Of a DNA stretch of 64,000 nt, positions 43,637 to 51,393 are shown one piece after another. The notes under the pieces are model-generated. The model saw only the letters and a list, made by a program, of their open reading frames with translations. It did no database searches and was not told where the DNA came from. The stretch covers positions 1,178,001 through 1,242,000 of the forward strand of contig CAVQGM010000002.1 in the NCBI GenBank assembly GCA_963712065.1. Reading direction: 5' to 3'. How positions within the stretch are numbered: the stretch's first letter is position 1; each line of letters opens with the position of its first letter. The stretch comes from CAVQGM01 sp963712065 (GTDB taxonomy: Bacteria; Actinomycetota; Acidimicrobiia; Acidimicrobiales; Acidimicrobilacustridaceae). The position numbers and the translations under genes were made by a program.

Positions 43637-44410
43637 GTGCCCAACGACCCGTCCCCCGCTTCCGGCCGCTCGGGTGACAGGCCCGTCGCCGTCGTCGCCG
43701 GAGCCGGCTTCTACGTCGGTCCCGCCCTCAGCCGCCGCCTGGCCGCCGCCGGGTTCGACCTCGTCCTCGGCGACCCGACCGACGAGCTGGTGGCCGAGCT
43801 CGAGGCGGCCGGCGCCGCCGTCGAGGCCGTCCCCGGCACGTTCGACCTCGCCGAGCCCGAGGCCGCGCCCGCGCTCATCGGCGCCGCCCTCGACCGGTTC
43901 GGCCGCGTCGACAGCGCCGTCGCCTTCTCGGGCCGGATCATCGTGGGCCGCTTCGTGAACTCGACCGTCGAGGACCTCCGGAAGGTCGTCGCCGGGTGCA
44001 TGGAGGCGCCGTACCACTTCCTCAAGGCGGCGGTCGCGCCGATGGTCGAGCAGGGCGACGGCCAGATCCTGGTGATCACGAGCGCCGCCGGTGCCCGACC
44101 GACGCCGGGCGCCCCGCTCTACTCGGCGGCCCGGGCCGGGGCCACGATGCTCGTGAAGAACGTCGCCGCCGAGATCGCCCGCACCGGGGTCCAGGTGAAC
44201 GCCGTCGGCACCAACTTCATGGACTTCCCCGAGTTCCTCGCCGCCAGCGGCGCGAACGACCCCGAGGTGCGGACCAGGATCGAGTCCCAGGTGCCGATGG
44301 GCCGGCTCGGCACGATGGACGAGTTCTCGGCCTTCTGCATGCCGTTCGTCGACGGCACCAGCCGGTTCACCACCGGCCAGTTCGTCGCCTACGCCGGCGG
44401 CTGGGCCTGA
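43637..44410 (+). CDS. SDR-family protein with altered active site
   Basis: 257 residues from GTG 43637 with AGGAG upstream. SDR fold: AVVAGAGFYVGPALSRRL in the cofactor-loop position and SAVAFSGRI where NNAG is usual; the catalytic region has ITSAAG and YSAARAG. The Tyr is present, but the Lys of YxxxK is Arg, and the cofactor loop lacks the canonical TGxxxGxG. It may have lost dehydrogenase activity or use a different mechanism. It lies between the lipoprotein and an SRPBCC gene on the same strand. Confidence 0.8.
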   Translation: MPNDPSPASGRSGDRPVAVVAGAGFYVGPALSRRLAAAGFDLVLGDPTDELVAELEAAGAAVEAVPGTFDLAEPEAAPALIGAALDRFGRVDSAVAFSGRIIVGRFVNSTVEDLRKVVAGCMEAPYHFLKAAVAPMVEQGDGQILVITSAAGARPTPGAPLYSAARAGATMLVKNVAAEIARTGVQVNAVGTNFMDFPEFLAASGANDPEVRTRIESQVPMGRLGTMDEFSAFCMPFVDGTSRFTTGQFVAYAGGWA

Positions 44411-44537
44411 CCCTTCCCGGCCGAGCGCCGGGGGCTGCGATGCCGGGAAGATCGCCGCAGGGGATGCGGTTGGCAGGAGGGCCGACCCCGCTCCGGACCG
44501 CGACGGGGTCCCCCGCTCCCCCACCCCGGAGGTTCCC

Positions 44538-44993
44538 GTGGCCCGCTACGTCACCCGCGCCCGCACCGACCGTCCCGCCGACGAGGTCTTCGCCTACCTC
44601 GCCGACCTGAGGAACTTCGCCGAGTGGGACCCGGGGGTGCGCCGGGTCGAGCAGGTCGACGGCGACGGCGCCGGCCCCGACGCGGTGTTCGACGTGACCG
44701 TCGCCGGGGTGGGCCTGCTCCCCGACCAGACCCTTCGGTACCGCACCGTGGCCTTCGACGCCCCTCGGGAGATCCTCGTGATCGCCGAGAGCGCCGCGCT
44801 CACCTCCGAGGACCGCATCACCGTGACGCCCGAGGACGGCGGCGGTGCGGTGGTGACCTACGACGCCGACCTCCGCCTGAACGGCCCGCTCCGCCTGGGC
44901 GATCCGTTCCTCCGCCTCGTGTTCGGGCGCATCGGCGACCGCGCCGCGGCGGGACTGCGGTCCGCCATCGACGGCACGCAGGTGCCGGCGTGA
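44538..44993 (+). CDS. SRPBCC / polyketide cyclase-like protein
   Basis: 151 residues from GTG 44538 with GGAGG 6 bases upstream. The N-terminus RYVTRARTDRPADEVFAYLADLRNFAEWDPGV is the START/Bet v1 signature, and the C-terminus ends in the long helix (GDRAAAGLRSAIDGT). A central strand set binds hydrophobic ligands. The stop overlaps the next SDR start (GTGA), so they are co-translated. Confidence 0.85.
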   Translation: MARYVTRARTDRPADEVFAYLADLRNFAEWDPGVRRVEQVDGDGAGPDAVFDVTVAGVGLLPDQTLRYRTVAFDAPREILVIAESAALTSEDRITVTPEDGGGAVVTYDADLRLNGPLRLGDPFLRLVFGRIGDRAAAGLRSAIDGTQVPA

Positions 44994-46003
44994 CCGGCAC
45001 CATGGCCGCCGGCCGAGGCGCACCCGGGGCCGTGGCCCGGATGGTCGACGCCGCCATCGAGCTGCCGGTCGTCCCCAGCTTCACCCGCATCGGCTACGAC
45101 GTCCGGTCCCGGCTCGAGGGCTGGCGACCGCTCGACGACTACGACCTGACCGGGCGGGTCATCGTCCTCACCGGCGCCACCTCCGGGCTGGGACGGGCCG
45201 CCGCCGACCGGTTCGCCGCCGCCGGGGCCACGCTGGTGCTGGTCGGGCGGGACGAGGGACGGGTGGGCCGGGTCCGCGACGAGCTCGCGGCCGCCTCCGG
45301 CAACCACGACGTGACGGTGGCCGTAGCCGACCTGTCCGACCTCGACGCCGTGCGCTCGGCGGCGGCCGCGATCGCCGCCGCCCACGACCGCATCGACGTG
45401 CTGATCCACAACGCCGGAGCGCTGAGCGCGACACGCACGGAGACCGACGCCGGCCACGAGACCACGGTCGCCGCCCAGGTGCTCGGGCCGTTCCTGCTGA
45501 CCGGGCTGCTCCTCGACCACCTGCGGGCCGCCGCGCCCGGGCGGGTGCTGACGATGTCGTCGGGCGGGATGTACGCCACCGGCCTGACCGTGAGCCGGCT
45601 CGAGATGGCGCCCGAGGAGTATCGCGGCGCCGAGCAGTACGCCCGGGCCAAGCGGGCCCAGGTCACGCTGAACGAGCTGTGGGCCGACCGGGTCGGGCCT
45701 GCCGAGGTCGTCTTCCACGCCCTGCACCCGGGGTGGGCGGACACGCCGGGAGTGGCCGAGTCCCTGCCGACGTTCCGCCGGGTGGTGGGACCGCTCCTGC
45801 GGTCGGCCGACCAGGGCGCCGACACCCTGGTGTGGCTGGCCGCCGACGACGGCCGGCCGCTGGCCTCGAGCGGCGACTTCTGGCTGGACCGCCGCGTGCG
45901 GCCCATCCACCGCCTGCCCACGACGGCCCGCACCGACACCGTCGAGCGGCGGGGCGAGCTGTGGCGCTGGTGCGTCGAGCGCACCGGCCTCGACCCCACC
46001 TGA
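44990..46003 (+). CDS. short-chain dehydrogenase/reductase (retinol-dehydrogenase-like)
   Basis: 337 residues from GTG 44990, overlapping the SRPBCC stop. SDR core at about residues 50-270: LTGATSGLGRAAADRF, LIHNAGAL, MSSGGMYATG (Ser) and YARAKRAQ (Tyr/Lys). A ~45-residue N-terminal extension includes a hydrophobic stretch (ELPVVPSFTRIGYDV), and the C-terminal ~60 residues are basic, as in actinobacterial oxidoreductases linked to lipid or steroid metabolism. The substrate is unknown. Confidence 0.88.
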   Translation: MTGTMAAGRGAPGAVARMVDAAIELPVVPSFTRIGYDVRSRLEGWRPLDDYDLTGRVIVLTGATSGLGRAAADRFAAAGATLVLVGRDEGRVGRVRDELAAASGNHDVTVAVADLSDLDAVRSAAAAIAAAHDRIDVLIHNAGALSATRTETDAGHETTVAAQVLGPFLLTGLLLDHLRAAAPGRVLTMSSGGMYATGLTVSRLEMAPEEYRGAEQYARAKRAQVTLNELWADRVGPAEVVFHALHPGWADTPGVAESLPTFRRVVGPLLRSADQGADTLVWLAADDGRPLASSGDFWLDRRVRPIHRLPTTARTDTVERRGELWRWCVERTGLDPT

Positions 46004-46079
46004 CACCCCCCACCGACCGCCCTCTCCTCACGGGGCTGGCATGGGCCCGGGCGGGGAGTGCGGGTGGAGTGCGGGTCGG

Positions 46080-47018
46080 TCAGGGAGCGCCGTAGCGCTC
46101 GTGGAGGCCCTCGATGGTGGCCAGGCACCCACGGGCGCACTCGTGGATGATGTCGGCGACGGGGCGGACCTCGTCGATGCGCCCGGCCACCTGCCCCGAC
46201 AGGGCGATGCCCGAGGAGAGGTCGCCCCGGAAGTAGACGCCGGCGACGTCACCGAACGACGCCATGGCGTTGCGCTCGTGATCGAACTCGAGGGCGCTCG
46301 AGTAGTCGGTGCGCAGGGCCCGCAACGCGGGGCTGGCGTGCTGGTTGAGGAACACGGTGTCGGTCTCGGCGGCGTCGACGATGGCCTGCTTCCAGTTCTC
46401 GTGGATGGGCGACTCGGCGGCCGACACCATCCGGGTGCCGAGCTGGACGCCCTCGGCGCCGAGCGCCAGGGCGGCGGCCATGGTCGGCCCGTCGACGAAC
46501 CCGCCGGCGGCGACGATCGGCAGATCGACCTTCGAGGCGACGAGCGGGAGGAGGACCATGGTGGCCACTGGCCTCGGGTTCTTGAACCCGCCCCCCTCGC
46601 CGCCCTCGACGATCAGCCCGTCGACGCCGGCGTCGGCCGCCTTCTGGGCAGCCCGCAGCGTGGGCACCACGTGGAAGACCGTGAGCCCGGCCTCCTTGAG
46701 CTGGCCCGTGTAGCGGGTGGGGCTGCCGGCCGACGTCGTGACGAAGCCGATGCCCTGGTCGACGACGAAGTCGACGATCGAGGGATCGCTCACGAACGCC
46801 TGGGCGATGTTGACCCCGAACGGCTTGTCGGTCAGGTCGCGCATCTTGGCGATCTCGTCACGGATGGCGTCGAGCTCGCCCGACGACGTCTCGATGATCC
46901 CCATGGCCCCGGCGTTCGACACCGCCGACGCCAGCTGGGATCGGGCGATCCAACCCATCGGCGCCTGCACGATCGGGATCTCGACGCCCAACAGCTCGGT
47001 CACACGGTTCCGGAACAT
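46080..47018 (-). CDS. nitronate monooxygenase
   Basis: 312 residues from ATG 47018. FMN-dependent TIM barrel of the NMO/2-nitropropane dioxygenase family: IPIVQAPMGWIARSQLASAVSNAG at the N-terminus, KPFGVNIAQ, GLIVEGGEGGGF, PIVAAGGFVDGPTMAAALALGAEGVQLGTRM (phosphate-binding loop) and a terminal AGRIDEVRPVADII. It oxidises nitronates such as propionate-3-nitronate and detoxifies nitro compounds. Some relatives are enoyl-ACP reductases, but the motif set fits NMO better. It converges with the SDR gene upstream. Confidence 0.88.
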   Translation of the reverse strand: MFRNRVTELLGVEIPIVQAPMGWIARSQLASAVSNAGAMGIIETSSGELDAIRDEIAKMRDLTDKPFGVNIAQAFVSDPSIVDFVVDQGIGFVTTSAGSPTRYTGQLKEAGLTVFHVVPTLRAAQKAADAGVDGLIVEGGEGGGFKNPRPVATMVLLPLVASKVDLPIVAAGGFVDGPTMAAALALGAEGVQLGTRMVSAAESPIHENWKQAIVDAAETDTVFLNQHASPALRALRTDYSSALEFDHERNAMASFGDVAGVYFRGDLSSGIALSGQVAGRIDEVRPVADIIHECARGCLATIEGLHERYGAP

Positions 47019-47107
47019 GGGCCGCAGCCTGCCACGCCCCACCGCCTCCCACCCCTGCGCCCACTGCGCTCCCGTTCTGGCTGGGAGGACCCGACCGTCA
47101 CGGTGCG

Positions 47108-47893
47108 TCAGTGACGGCCCGCCAACTTGGAGCGCAGGCGCTCGGCGGTGCGCGGGTCGATCACGGAGTCCGGGTCGCGGAGGACGCCGAGGCCGAGCTG
47201 TGCCTCGACCAGACCGGCGTAGAGCGGGGGGCAGGTGGGACACGAGCGCAGGTGCGCTTCCACCCCCTCGGCGTCCGCCGTGGGCAGCTCGCCGTCGAGG
47301 TAGTCGGACACGAGCCGCCGTGCGTCCCAGCACCGGAGCGGCACGCCGTCGAGGGCGACGCGACGTTCGGCGTTCCGGGCCAGCTCGCTCACGAGGGCCA
47401 TGCGTCCGCGCCGGAGCCGCTGCTTGGCCGCCGGCAACCCGATGTCGCTCATCTCGGCGATCTCCCTCACGGTCCACCCCTCCACGTCGTGGAGGAGCAC
47501 GGCGGCGCGGGCGACGAAGGGCAGGTGCACCAGGGCGTCCTCGAGCTCCGCCCGGTCGTGGGCGCGCTCGGCCACGGCATCGGCGTCCACCGTGTAGTCG
47601 TCGTCCCTCCACCGTCCCTCGACGTCGTCGATGTCGACCTCCCGCTCCTTCCGGCGGAAGCCGTCGACGGCGAGGTTGTGGGCGATGCGGTGCAGCCAGG
47701 TGGCCAGACCGGAGTCCCCGCGGAACGCCGTCCGACGCTCGAGGGCGCGGGCCAGCGTCTCCTGGACCAGGTCCTCGGCGTCGGCGTCGTTCCGCAGCAG
47801 CGTCCGGGCGAATCGCCACAGCCCCGGGATCTCGGCGACGAGGGCGTCGGCGGTGACCGCCGCCACGGGCCCGACGTCGCCGGCGGTGCTCAC
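47108..47893 (-). CDS. ECF sigma factor with C-terminal zinc-finger anti-sigma-like domain
   Basis: 261 residues from GTG 47893, overlapping the DUF2892 stop (GTGA). Region 2 (about residues 15-80: LVAEIPGLWRFARTLLRNDADAEDLVQETLARAL, WLHRIAHNLAVDGFRR) and region 4 (about 120-175: LEDALVHLPFVARAAVLLHDVEGWTVREIAEMSDIGLPAAKQRLRRGR) are intact. The tail (about 195-235) contains HLRSCPTC, the HxxxCxxC zinc motif of ZAS anti-sigma factors. Regulator and antagonist thus seem to be on one chain, presumably controlling activity through zinc or thiol oxidation. No separate anti-sigma gene is adjacent. Confidence 0.87.
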   Translation of the reverse strand: MSTAGDVGPVAAVTADALVAEIPGLWRFARTLLRNDADAEDLVQETLARALERRTAFRGDSGLATWLHRIAHNLAVDGFRRKEREVDIDDVEGRWRDDDYTVDADAVAERAHDRAELEDALVHLPFVARAAVLLHDVEGWTVREIAEMSDIGLPAAKQRLRRGRMALVSELARNAERRVALDGVPLRCWDARRLVSDYLDGELPTADAEGVEAHLRSCPTCPPLYAGLVEAQLGLGVLRDPDSVIDPRTAERLRSKLAGRH

Positions 47894-48105
47894 CGCGACG
47901 CGGGTCGGTTGGGGCAGGTGCTCACGCCGAAGACCGCGTACAGCGGGCAGAAGCCCGTGGCCGCGGTGACGACCATGATCACGGCGACGACGGCGGCGAC
48001 GATGCCCACCACCGAGGTGAACCCGGCTGCCAGCCCGACGCCCACGGCGGCGGCGGCGATCACCAGGCGGACGATGCGGTCGGTGGTTCCCTCGTTGCGA
48101 TGCAT
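47890..48105 (-). CDS. DUF2892 small membrane protein
   Basis: 71 residues from ATG 48105, with AAGGAG 8 bases upstream. The pattern RNEGTTDRIVRLVIAAAAVGVG, a second hydrophobic helix, and a terminal GFCPLYAVFGVSTC is typical of DUF2892 (YgaP-like) two-helix proteins, often fused or adjacent to rhodaneses in sulfur metabolism. The two Cys lie near the membrane surface. Its stop overlaps the sigma-factor start, suggesting joint expression. A CstR-like regulator and a TauE/SafE exporter lie about 1 kb away, so a sulfur-stress link is plausible. Confidence 0.82.
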   Translation of the reverse strand: MHRNEGTTDRIVRLVIAAAAVGVGLAAGFTSVVGIVAAVVAVIMVVTAATGFCPLYAVFGVSTCPNRPASR

Positions 48106-48305
48106 GGGTTGCGCTCCTTGGTCGGTTCCCGTGTGGGATGACGCATGGACGGACGAGGGCACCGAAAGGATACCCGGCCTTGCTGTGACGTTCGTCACTC
48201 ACCCCGCCGGCGGCGACGACCAGGGCGACGACCAGGACGACGACGAGGGCGGCGACGAGGCGCGGGTCCACCGACGCACCGGCCCGGCCCCGGGACCGAG
48301 AGCAC

Positions 48306-48311
48306 TAGGGT
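48306..48311 (+). promoter_or_regulatory. -10 box TAGGGT upstream of the EthD-like gene
   Basis: TAGGGT ends 8 bases before ATG 48320, and no ribosome site is present, consistent with a leaderless or nearly leaderless transcript. Confidence 0.4.
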
Positions 48312-48319
48312 GCCCGCCC

Positions 48320-48604
48320 ATGATCCGACTCAGCGTGCTCTACCCGGTGACCGAGGGAGCGACCTTCGACCACGACTACTACCGGGACACCCACGTCCCT
48401 TTGGCGTTGGAGGCCTGGGGGCTCGACGCCGCCGAGATCGACAAGGGCATCGACGGCCCGTACGTCGCTGCCGTGCACTTCACGTTCCCGTCGATGGAGG
48501 CCATGGGCGAGGCCATGGCCTCCGAAGGCACCGGCGCAGTCATGGCCGACGCGGCCAACTACACGACCATCGTCCCGGTGCTGCAGACGAGCGAGATCGT
48601 CTGA
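48320..48604 (+). CDS. EthD-family protein
   Basis: 94 residues from ATG 48320. The ferredoxin-like dimeric barrel of the EthD family is shown by IRLSVLYPVTEGATFDHDYYRDTHVPLALEAWG at the N-terminus and AAVHFTFPSMEAMGEAMAS in the second half. EthD-like proteins accompany oxidative degradation systems, but most have no proven activity. It stands alone and converges with the CstR-like gene. Confidence 0.85.
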   Translation: MIRLSVLYPVTEGATFDHDYYRDTHVPLALEAWGLDAAEIDKGIDGPYVAAVHFTFPSMEAMGEAMASEGTGAVMADAANYTTIVPVLQTSEIV

Positions 48605-48623
48605 GCGGCACCGAGCCCGGCCC

Positions 48624-48650
48624 GCCGACTCAGGTGGGCCGACTCAGGTG
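48624..48650. repeat. 13-bp direct repeat over the CstR-like stop codon
   Basis: GCCGACTCAGGTG occurs at 48624-48636 and 48638-48650, with one base between. The second copy includes the stop codon region of the minus-strand gene, so the repeat looks like a small slippage duplication of its 3' end. Confidence 0.5.
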
Positions 48651-48913
48651 AGCCGCATGAACATCTTCTCGACCTCGTCGAGCGGGTAGCCGTCGGCCTC
48701 GGCCTGCTCGGGGTTCGAGATGCAGTAGGTGAGGCCGGCGCTCACCAGGCGGAAGCCCGCCTGTTCGAGGGCCCGGTTGGCGGCGGAGATCTGCGTGACG
48801 ACGTCGCGACACTCACGACCCTCGTCGAGCATCCGCTCGATGCCCTGCACCTGGCCCGCGATGCGGCGCAGGCGCTTGCGCAGGTCGTCGACCACCTCGT
48901 CGGGCAGCTCCAT
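48644..48913 (-). CDS. CsoR/CstR-family sensor, probably persulfide-responsive
   Basis: 89 residues from ATG 48913, with GAGGAG upstream. The four-helix CsoR/RcnR (DUF156) fold is clear: RLRRIAGQVQGIERMLDEGRECRDVV, then AANRALEQAGFRLVSAGLTYC. The two conserved cysteines are at 35 and 64. The position that is His in copper-sensing CsoR (four before the second Cys) is Gly 60, as in forms that sense persulfide rather than copper. It is divergent from a TauE/SafE sulfur-anion exporter, with two operator-like sites between. Sulfide/persulfide control of the exporter is inferred. Confidence 0.87.
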   Translation of the reverse strand: MELPDEVVDDLRKRLRRIAGQVQGIERMLDEGRECRDVVTQISAANRALEQAGFRLVSAGLTYCISNPEQAEADGYPLDEVEKMFMRLT

Positions 48914-48955
48914 CGTCGACTCCTCGTTCCGGTCGTTCGGCTCGCACGGAACAGT

Positions 48956-48971
48956 ATACCCCCAGGGGTGT
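48956..48971. promoter_or_regulatory. CsoR/CstR-type operator 1
   Basis: ATACCCC-CA-GGGGTGT: G/C-tract dyad (arms match 6 of 7) flanked by AT, in the form expected for CsoR/CstR tetramers. It lies between the regulator start (48913) and the exporter, on the regulator side. Confidence 0.7.
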
Positions 48972-48988
48972 CCGTTCCGGGTGCTACA

Positions 48989-49004
48989 ATACCCCCCATG
49001 GTAT
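48989..49004. promoter_or_regulatory. CsoR/CstR-type operator 2
   Basis: ATACC-N6-GGTAT with an inner C6 tract, 33 bases from site 1 centre to centre (about three helical turns). It lies on the exporter side and overlaps a possible leader ORF start. Confidence 0.6.
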
Positions 49005-49057
49005 CCGAACAGCGCCGACGGGACCTGCTCCCCCGCCGCTGGAGATCCGGGCGATGA
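48998..49057 (+). CDS. possible 19-residue leader peptide before the TauE/SafE gene
   Basis: ATG 48998 opens a frame of 19 arginine-rich codons (MVSEQRRRDLLPRRW...) whose TGA overlaps the exporter ATG (ATGA). It begins inside operator 2 and has no ribosome site, so it may be chance. A leader for translational coupling is possible. Confidence 0.25.
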   Translation: MVSEQRRRDLLPRRWRSGR

Positions 49058-49899
49058 ACCCCCGGGCCATCCTCGTCTCCCCGCTCGGCTTCCTCATCGG
49101 CGTGTCGCTCGGCGCGCTCGGTGGCGGGGGGTCGATCCTCGCCGTCCCCGCGCTCGTCTACGGCGCCGGCGAGGATCCGAAGGCAGCGACGACCACCTCG
49201 CTCGTCATCGTGGGCGCCACCGCTCTCGGCGGCATGGTCGCCCACCTGCGAGCCGGGCGGGTCCGGGTGGTCCCCGGCATCCTCTTCGGCCTGGCCGGCG
49301 TCGGCGGCTCGGTCGTCGGCACCCGGCTCAACGGCGCCGTCGACCAGGACGTCCTGCTGCTCATGTTCGCCGGCCTGATGGTGCTCGCGGCCTGGCGGAT
49401 GTGGGTCAACCAGGCCCGACCCGGCGCCGGCGACGAGGACTTCGAGCCGTATCCGGAGCCCGATCCGTTCGGACCCCCGTCCCCGGCTCCCGTGGCCACG
49501 AGCACCGGGATCGAGGTGAGCGCCGCCGTCGTCGCCAAGGTGCTGGCGGCGGGAACCGTCGTCGGGTTCATCACGGGCTTCTTCGGTGTGGGCGGCGGCT
49601 TCGTCGTGGTCCCCGCCCTCGTCCTGGCCCTGGGGTTCGCCATGCCCGAGGCCGTCGGCACGTCCCTCCTCGTGATCGCCATCAACTCGGCCTTCGCCCT
49701 CCTCCTGCGGGTCGGCACGACGGGGGTCGACTGGGACATCGCCATCCCGTTCACCATCGCCGGGCTGCTCGGCGTGTCGGTGGGCAAGCACCTGGCCGAT
49801 CGCCTGCCGACCGTGACCCTGGTGCGGTGGTTCGTCGGCCTGCTCCTCGCCCTCGCCGCCTACGTCGCCATCCAGGCCGGCCTCGCCGTCGCCCGCTGA
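49054..49899 (+). CDS. TauE/SafE-family sulfur-anion exporter
   Basis: 281 residues from ATG 49054, with GGAGA 9 bases upstream. Two repeated halves each start with a glycine-rich motif: GVSLGALGGGGSILAVPALV near residue 17, and GFITGFFGVGGGFVVVPALV near residue 175. Seven to eight hydrophobic helices are visible, with an acidic-Pro loop (about 130-155) in the middle. The family exports sulfite, sulfoacetate or related anions, or takes part in thiosulfate/sulfide handling. The divergent CstR-like sensor and paired operators suggest induction by reactive sulfur species. Confidence 0.88.
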   Translation: MNPRAILVSPLGFLIGVSLGALGGGGSILAVPALVYGAGEDPKAATTTSLVIVGATALGGMVAHLRAGRVRVVPGILFGLAGVGGSVVGTRLNGAVDQDVLLLMFAGLMVLAAWRMWVNQARPGAGDEDFEPYPEPDPFGPPSPAPVATSTGIEVSAAVVAKVLAAGTVVGFITGFFGVGGGFVVVPALVLALGFAMPEAVGTSLLVIAINSAFALLLRVGTTGVDWDIAIPFTIAGLLGVSVGKHLADRLPTVTLVRWFVGLLLALAAYVAIQAGLAVAR

Positions 49900-49957
49900 C
49901 CACCGAACCGTCCGACGGCCGCAACTCCTGATCGCTCCTCCGAAGAAGGGAACCACG

Positions 49958-50314
49958 ATGGGCCAGTACCGAGACGTCGCCGACGAGCTCCGACAACCGA
50001 CCCGGGACCTGCGCAAGGCCGTCCCGGACGCCTGGTCGGGCTTCGCCTCCCTGCACCAGGCGGCCATGGCCGAAGGGGCACTTCCCACTCGGATCAAGGA
50101 GCTCATGGCGCTGGTGGTGAGCGTGACCGAGCACTGCGACGGCTGCGTCGCCTTCCACGCCCGAGGCGCGGCGGCGGCCGGGGCCACCGAGGAAGAGGTG
50201 GTCGAGGCCCTCGGCGTCGCCCTCCTCATGGGTGGCGGACCGGCGAGCGTGTGGGCCCCCCGGGCGCTCTCGGCCTTCCGCGAGTTCGCCGAGCCGCCGA
50301 CGGCACCCGACTGA
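49958..50314 (+). CDS. AhpD-like carboxymuconolactone decarboxylase-family protein
   Basis: 118 residues from ATG 49958, with AAGAAGGGA upstream. The CMD fold is indicated by LPTRIKELMALVVSVTEHCDGCVAFHARGA, where the HCxxC...H set matches the AhpD redox motif, and by AGATEEEVVEALGVALLMGGGPA. Such proteins reduce peroxiredoxins or act as disulfide reductases. Its position 58 bases after the TauE/SafE gene suggests it belongs to the same sulfur/thiol stress response. Confidence 0.87.
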   Translation: MGQYRDVADELRQPTRDLRKAVPDAWSGFASLHQAAMAEGALPTRIKELMALVVSVTEHCDGCVAFHARGAAAAGATEEEVVEALGVALLMGGGPASVWAPRALSAFREFAEPPTAPD

Positions 50315-50399
50315 CCGCACCCTTCCCCGCAGATCCGCGAGCCGGTACGCTCTCGCCGACCGGTCGGCCCGAGCCCCGATCGGTCGAGGGGGAACAACG

Positions 50400-51380
50400 A
50401 TGCGTCGCGTCCGCACTGGCCTGGTCCCGTTCGTCGGGCTGCTCATCGCCACGGCGGTGGTGGCCGCGAGCTGCCTGCCGCCCGCCTTCCACCACCAGAA
50501 CGTCGCGTGGGACGCCGGCCCGTACTACCCGGAGACGGTCAGCGAGACGTTCCGGATCGGTCCCTACAACCTCGCCGGCATGGGCCAGCCCGGGTTCGAG
50601 GTGCTGGGCAACCGACAGATGCCCAAACCGGCGGGCAACGTGGCCATCAAGCGGATGGACTTCAAGGTGGTCGACGGCGGCGGCAACGAGATCGGGATGG
50701 ACCGCGCCCACCTGCACCACATCGTGCTCATGGACCAGAGCCGCCCGGACCCCCTGTGCCCGTCCGTCGGCACCAGGTTCTCCGGGAGCGGCGGCGAGAA
50801 GACGCCGATGGTCCTGCGCGGCTCCTACGCCTACCTGTCACGGCCGGCCGACGTGTGGACGTCGACGTTCCACCTCCACACCACGACCTCGACCCCGGTG
50901 GCCGACGCGTACATCCAGTACACGGTCCAGTACCAGCCGGTCACCGACCCCGCGGCGTTCCGGCACGTGACCCCGTACTTCATGGACGTCACCGGGTGCT
51001 GGGAGAACGCCCAGTCGATCTACGACGTGCCCGGCGGTGGGGGCGCCAGCAGCGTGCACCTGGCCTCGCGCACCTACGCCATGCCGCGCGACGGCATCGC
51101 GGTCTTCGCCGCCGGCCACATCCACGCCGGTGCCTTCGACATCAGGCTCCGCCGCAACGCCACCTCCGAGGACTACTGCACGGCGACGGCGTCGTACGCG
51201 GCGGGCGGTCACCCGAACCACCCGAACCTCGGGCAGCTCCAGCGGATCAGCTCGTGTCAGATGCACTCCCAGGTGACCCGGAACGAGACGTTCACGCTGA
51301 CCGCCCGACACGACAACCAGTACCCCATCGCCAAGGCGATGGGGATCATGCTGGTGTACGTCTGGCACCCGGGCACCTGA
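50400..51380 (+). CDS. lipoprotein resembling copper type II (PHM-like) monooxygenases
   Basis: 326 residues from ATG 50400. The signal peptide has a lipobox VVAASC (Cys about residue 25). Copper-site-like motifs appear in the order of peptidylglycine hydroxylating monooxygenase: HLHHIVL (HH pair) near residue 103, FHLHT near 160, AGHIHAGAF (HxH) near 238, and a Met-containing CQMH near 290, followed by a strand-rich end (FTLTARHDNQYPIAKAMGIMLVYVW). Family assignment rests on these motifs only. It would sit on the outer membrane face. Substrate and activity are unknown; a non-catalytic copper-binding role is possible. Confidence 0.6.
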   Translation: MRRVRTGLVPFVGLLIATAVVAASCLPPAFHHQNVAWDAGPYYPETVSETFRIGPYNLAGMGQPGFEVLGNRQMPKPAGNVAIKRMDFKVVDGGGNEIGMDRAHLHHIVLMDQSRPDPLCPSVGTRFSGSGGEKTPMVLRGSYAYLSRPADVWTSTFHLHTTTSTPVADAYIQYTVQYQPVTDPAAFRHVTPYFMDVTGCWENAQSIYDVPGGGGASSVHLASRTYAMPRDGIAVFAAGHIHAGAFDIRLRRNATSEDYCTATASYAAGGHPNHPNLGQLQRISSCQMHSQVTRNETFTLTARHDNQYPIAKAMGIMLVYVWHPGT

Positions 51381-51393
51381 CCCCGGAGCCCAC

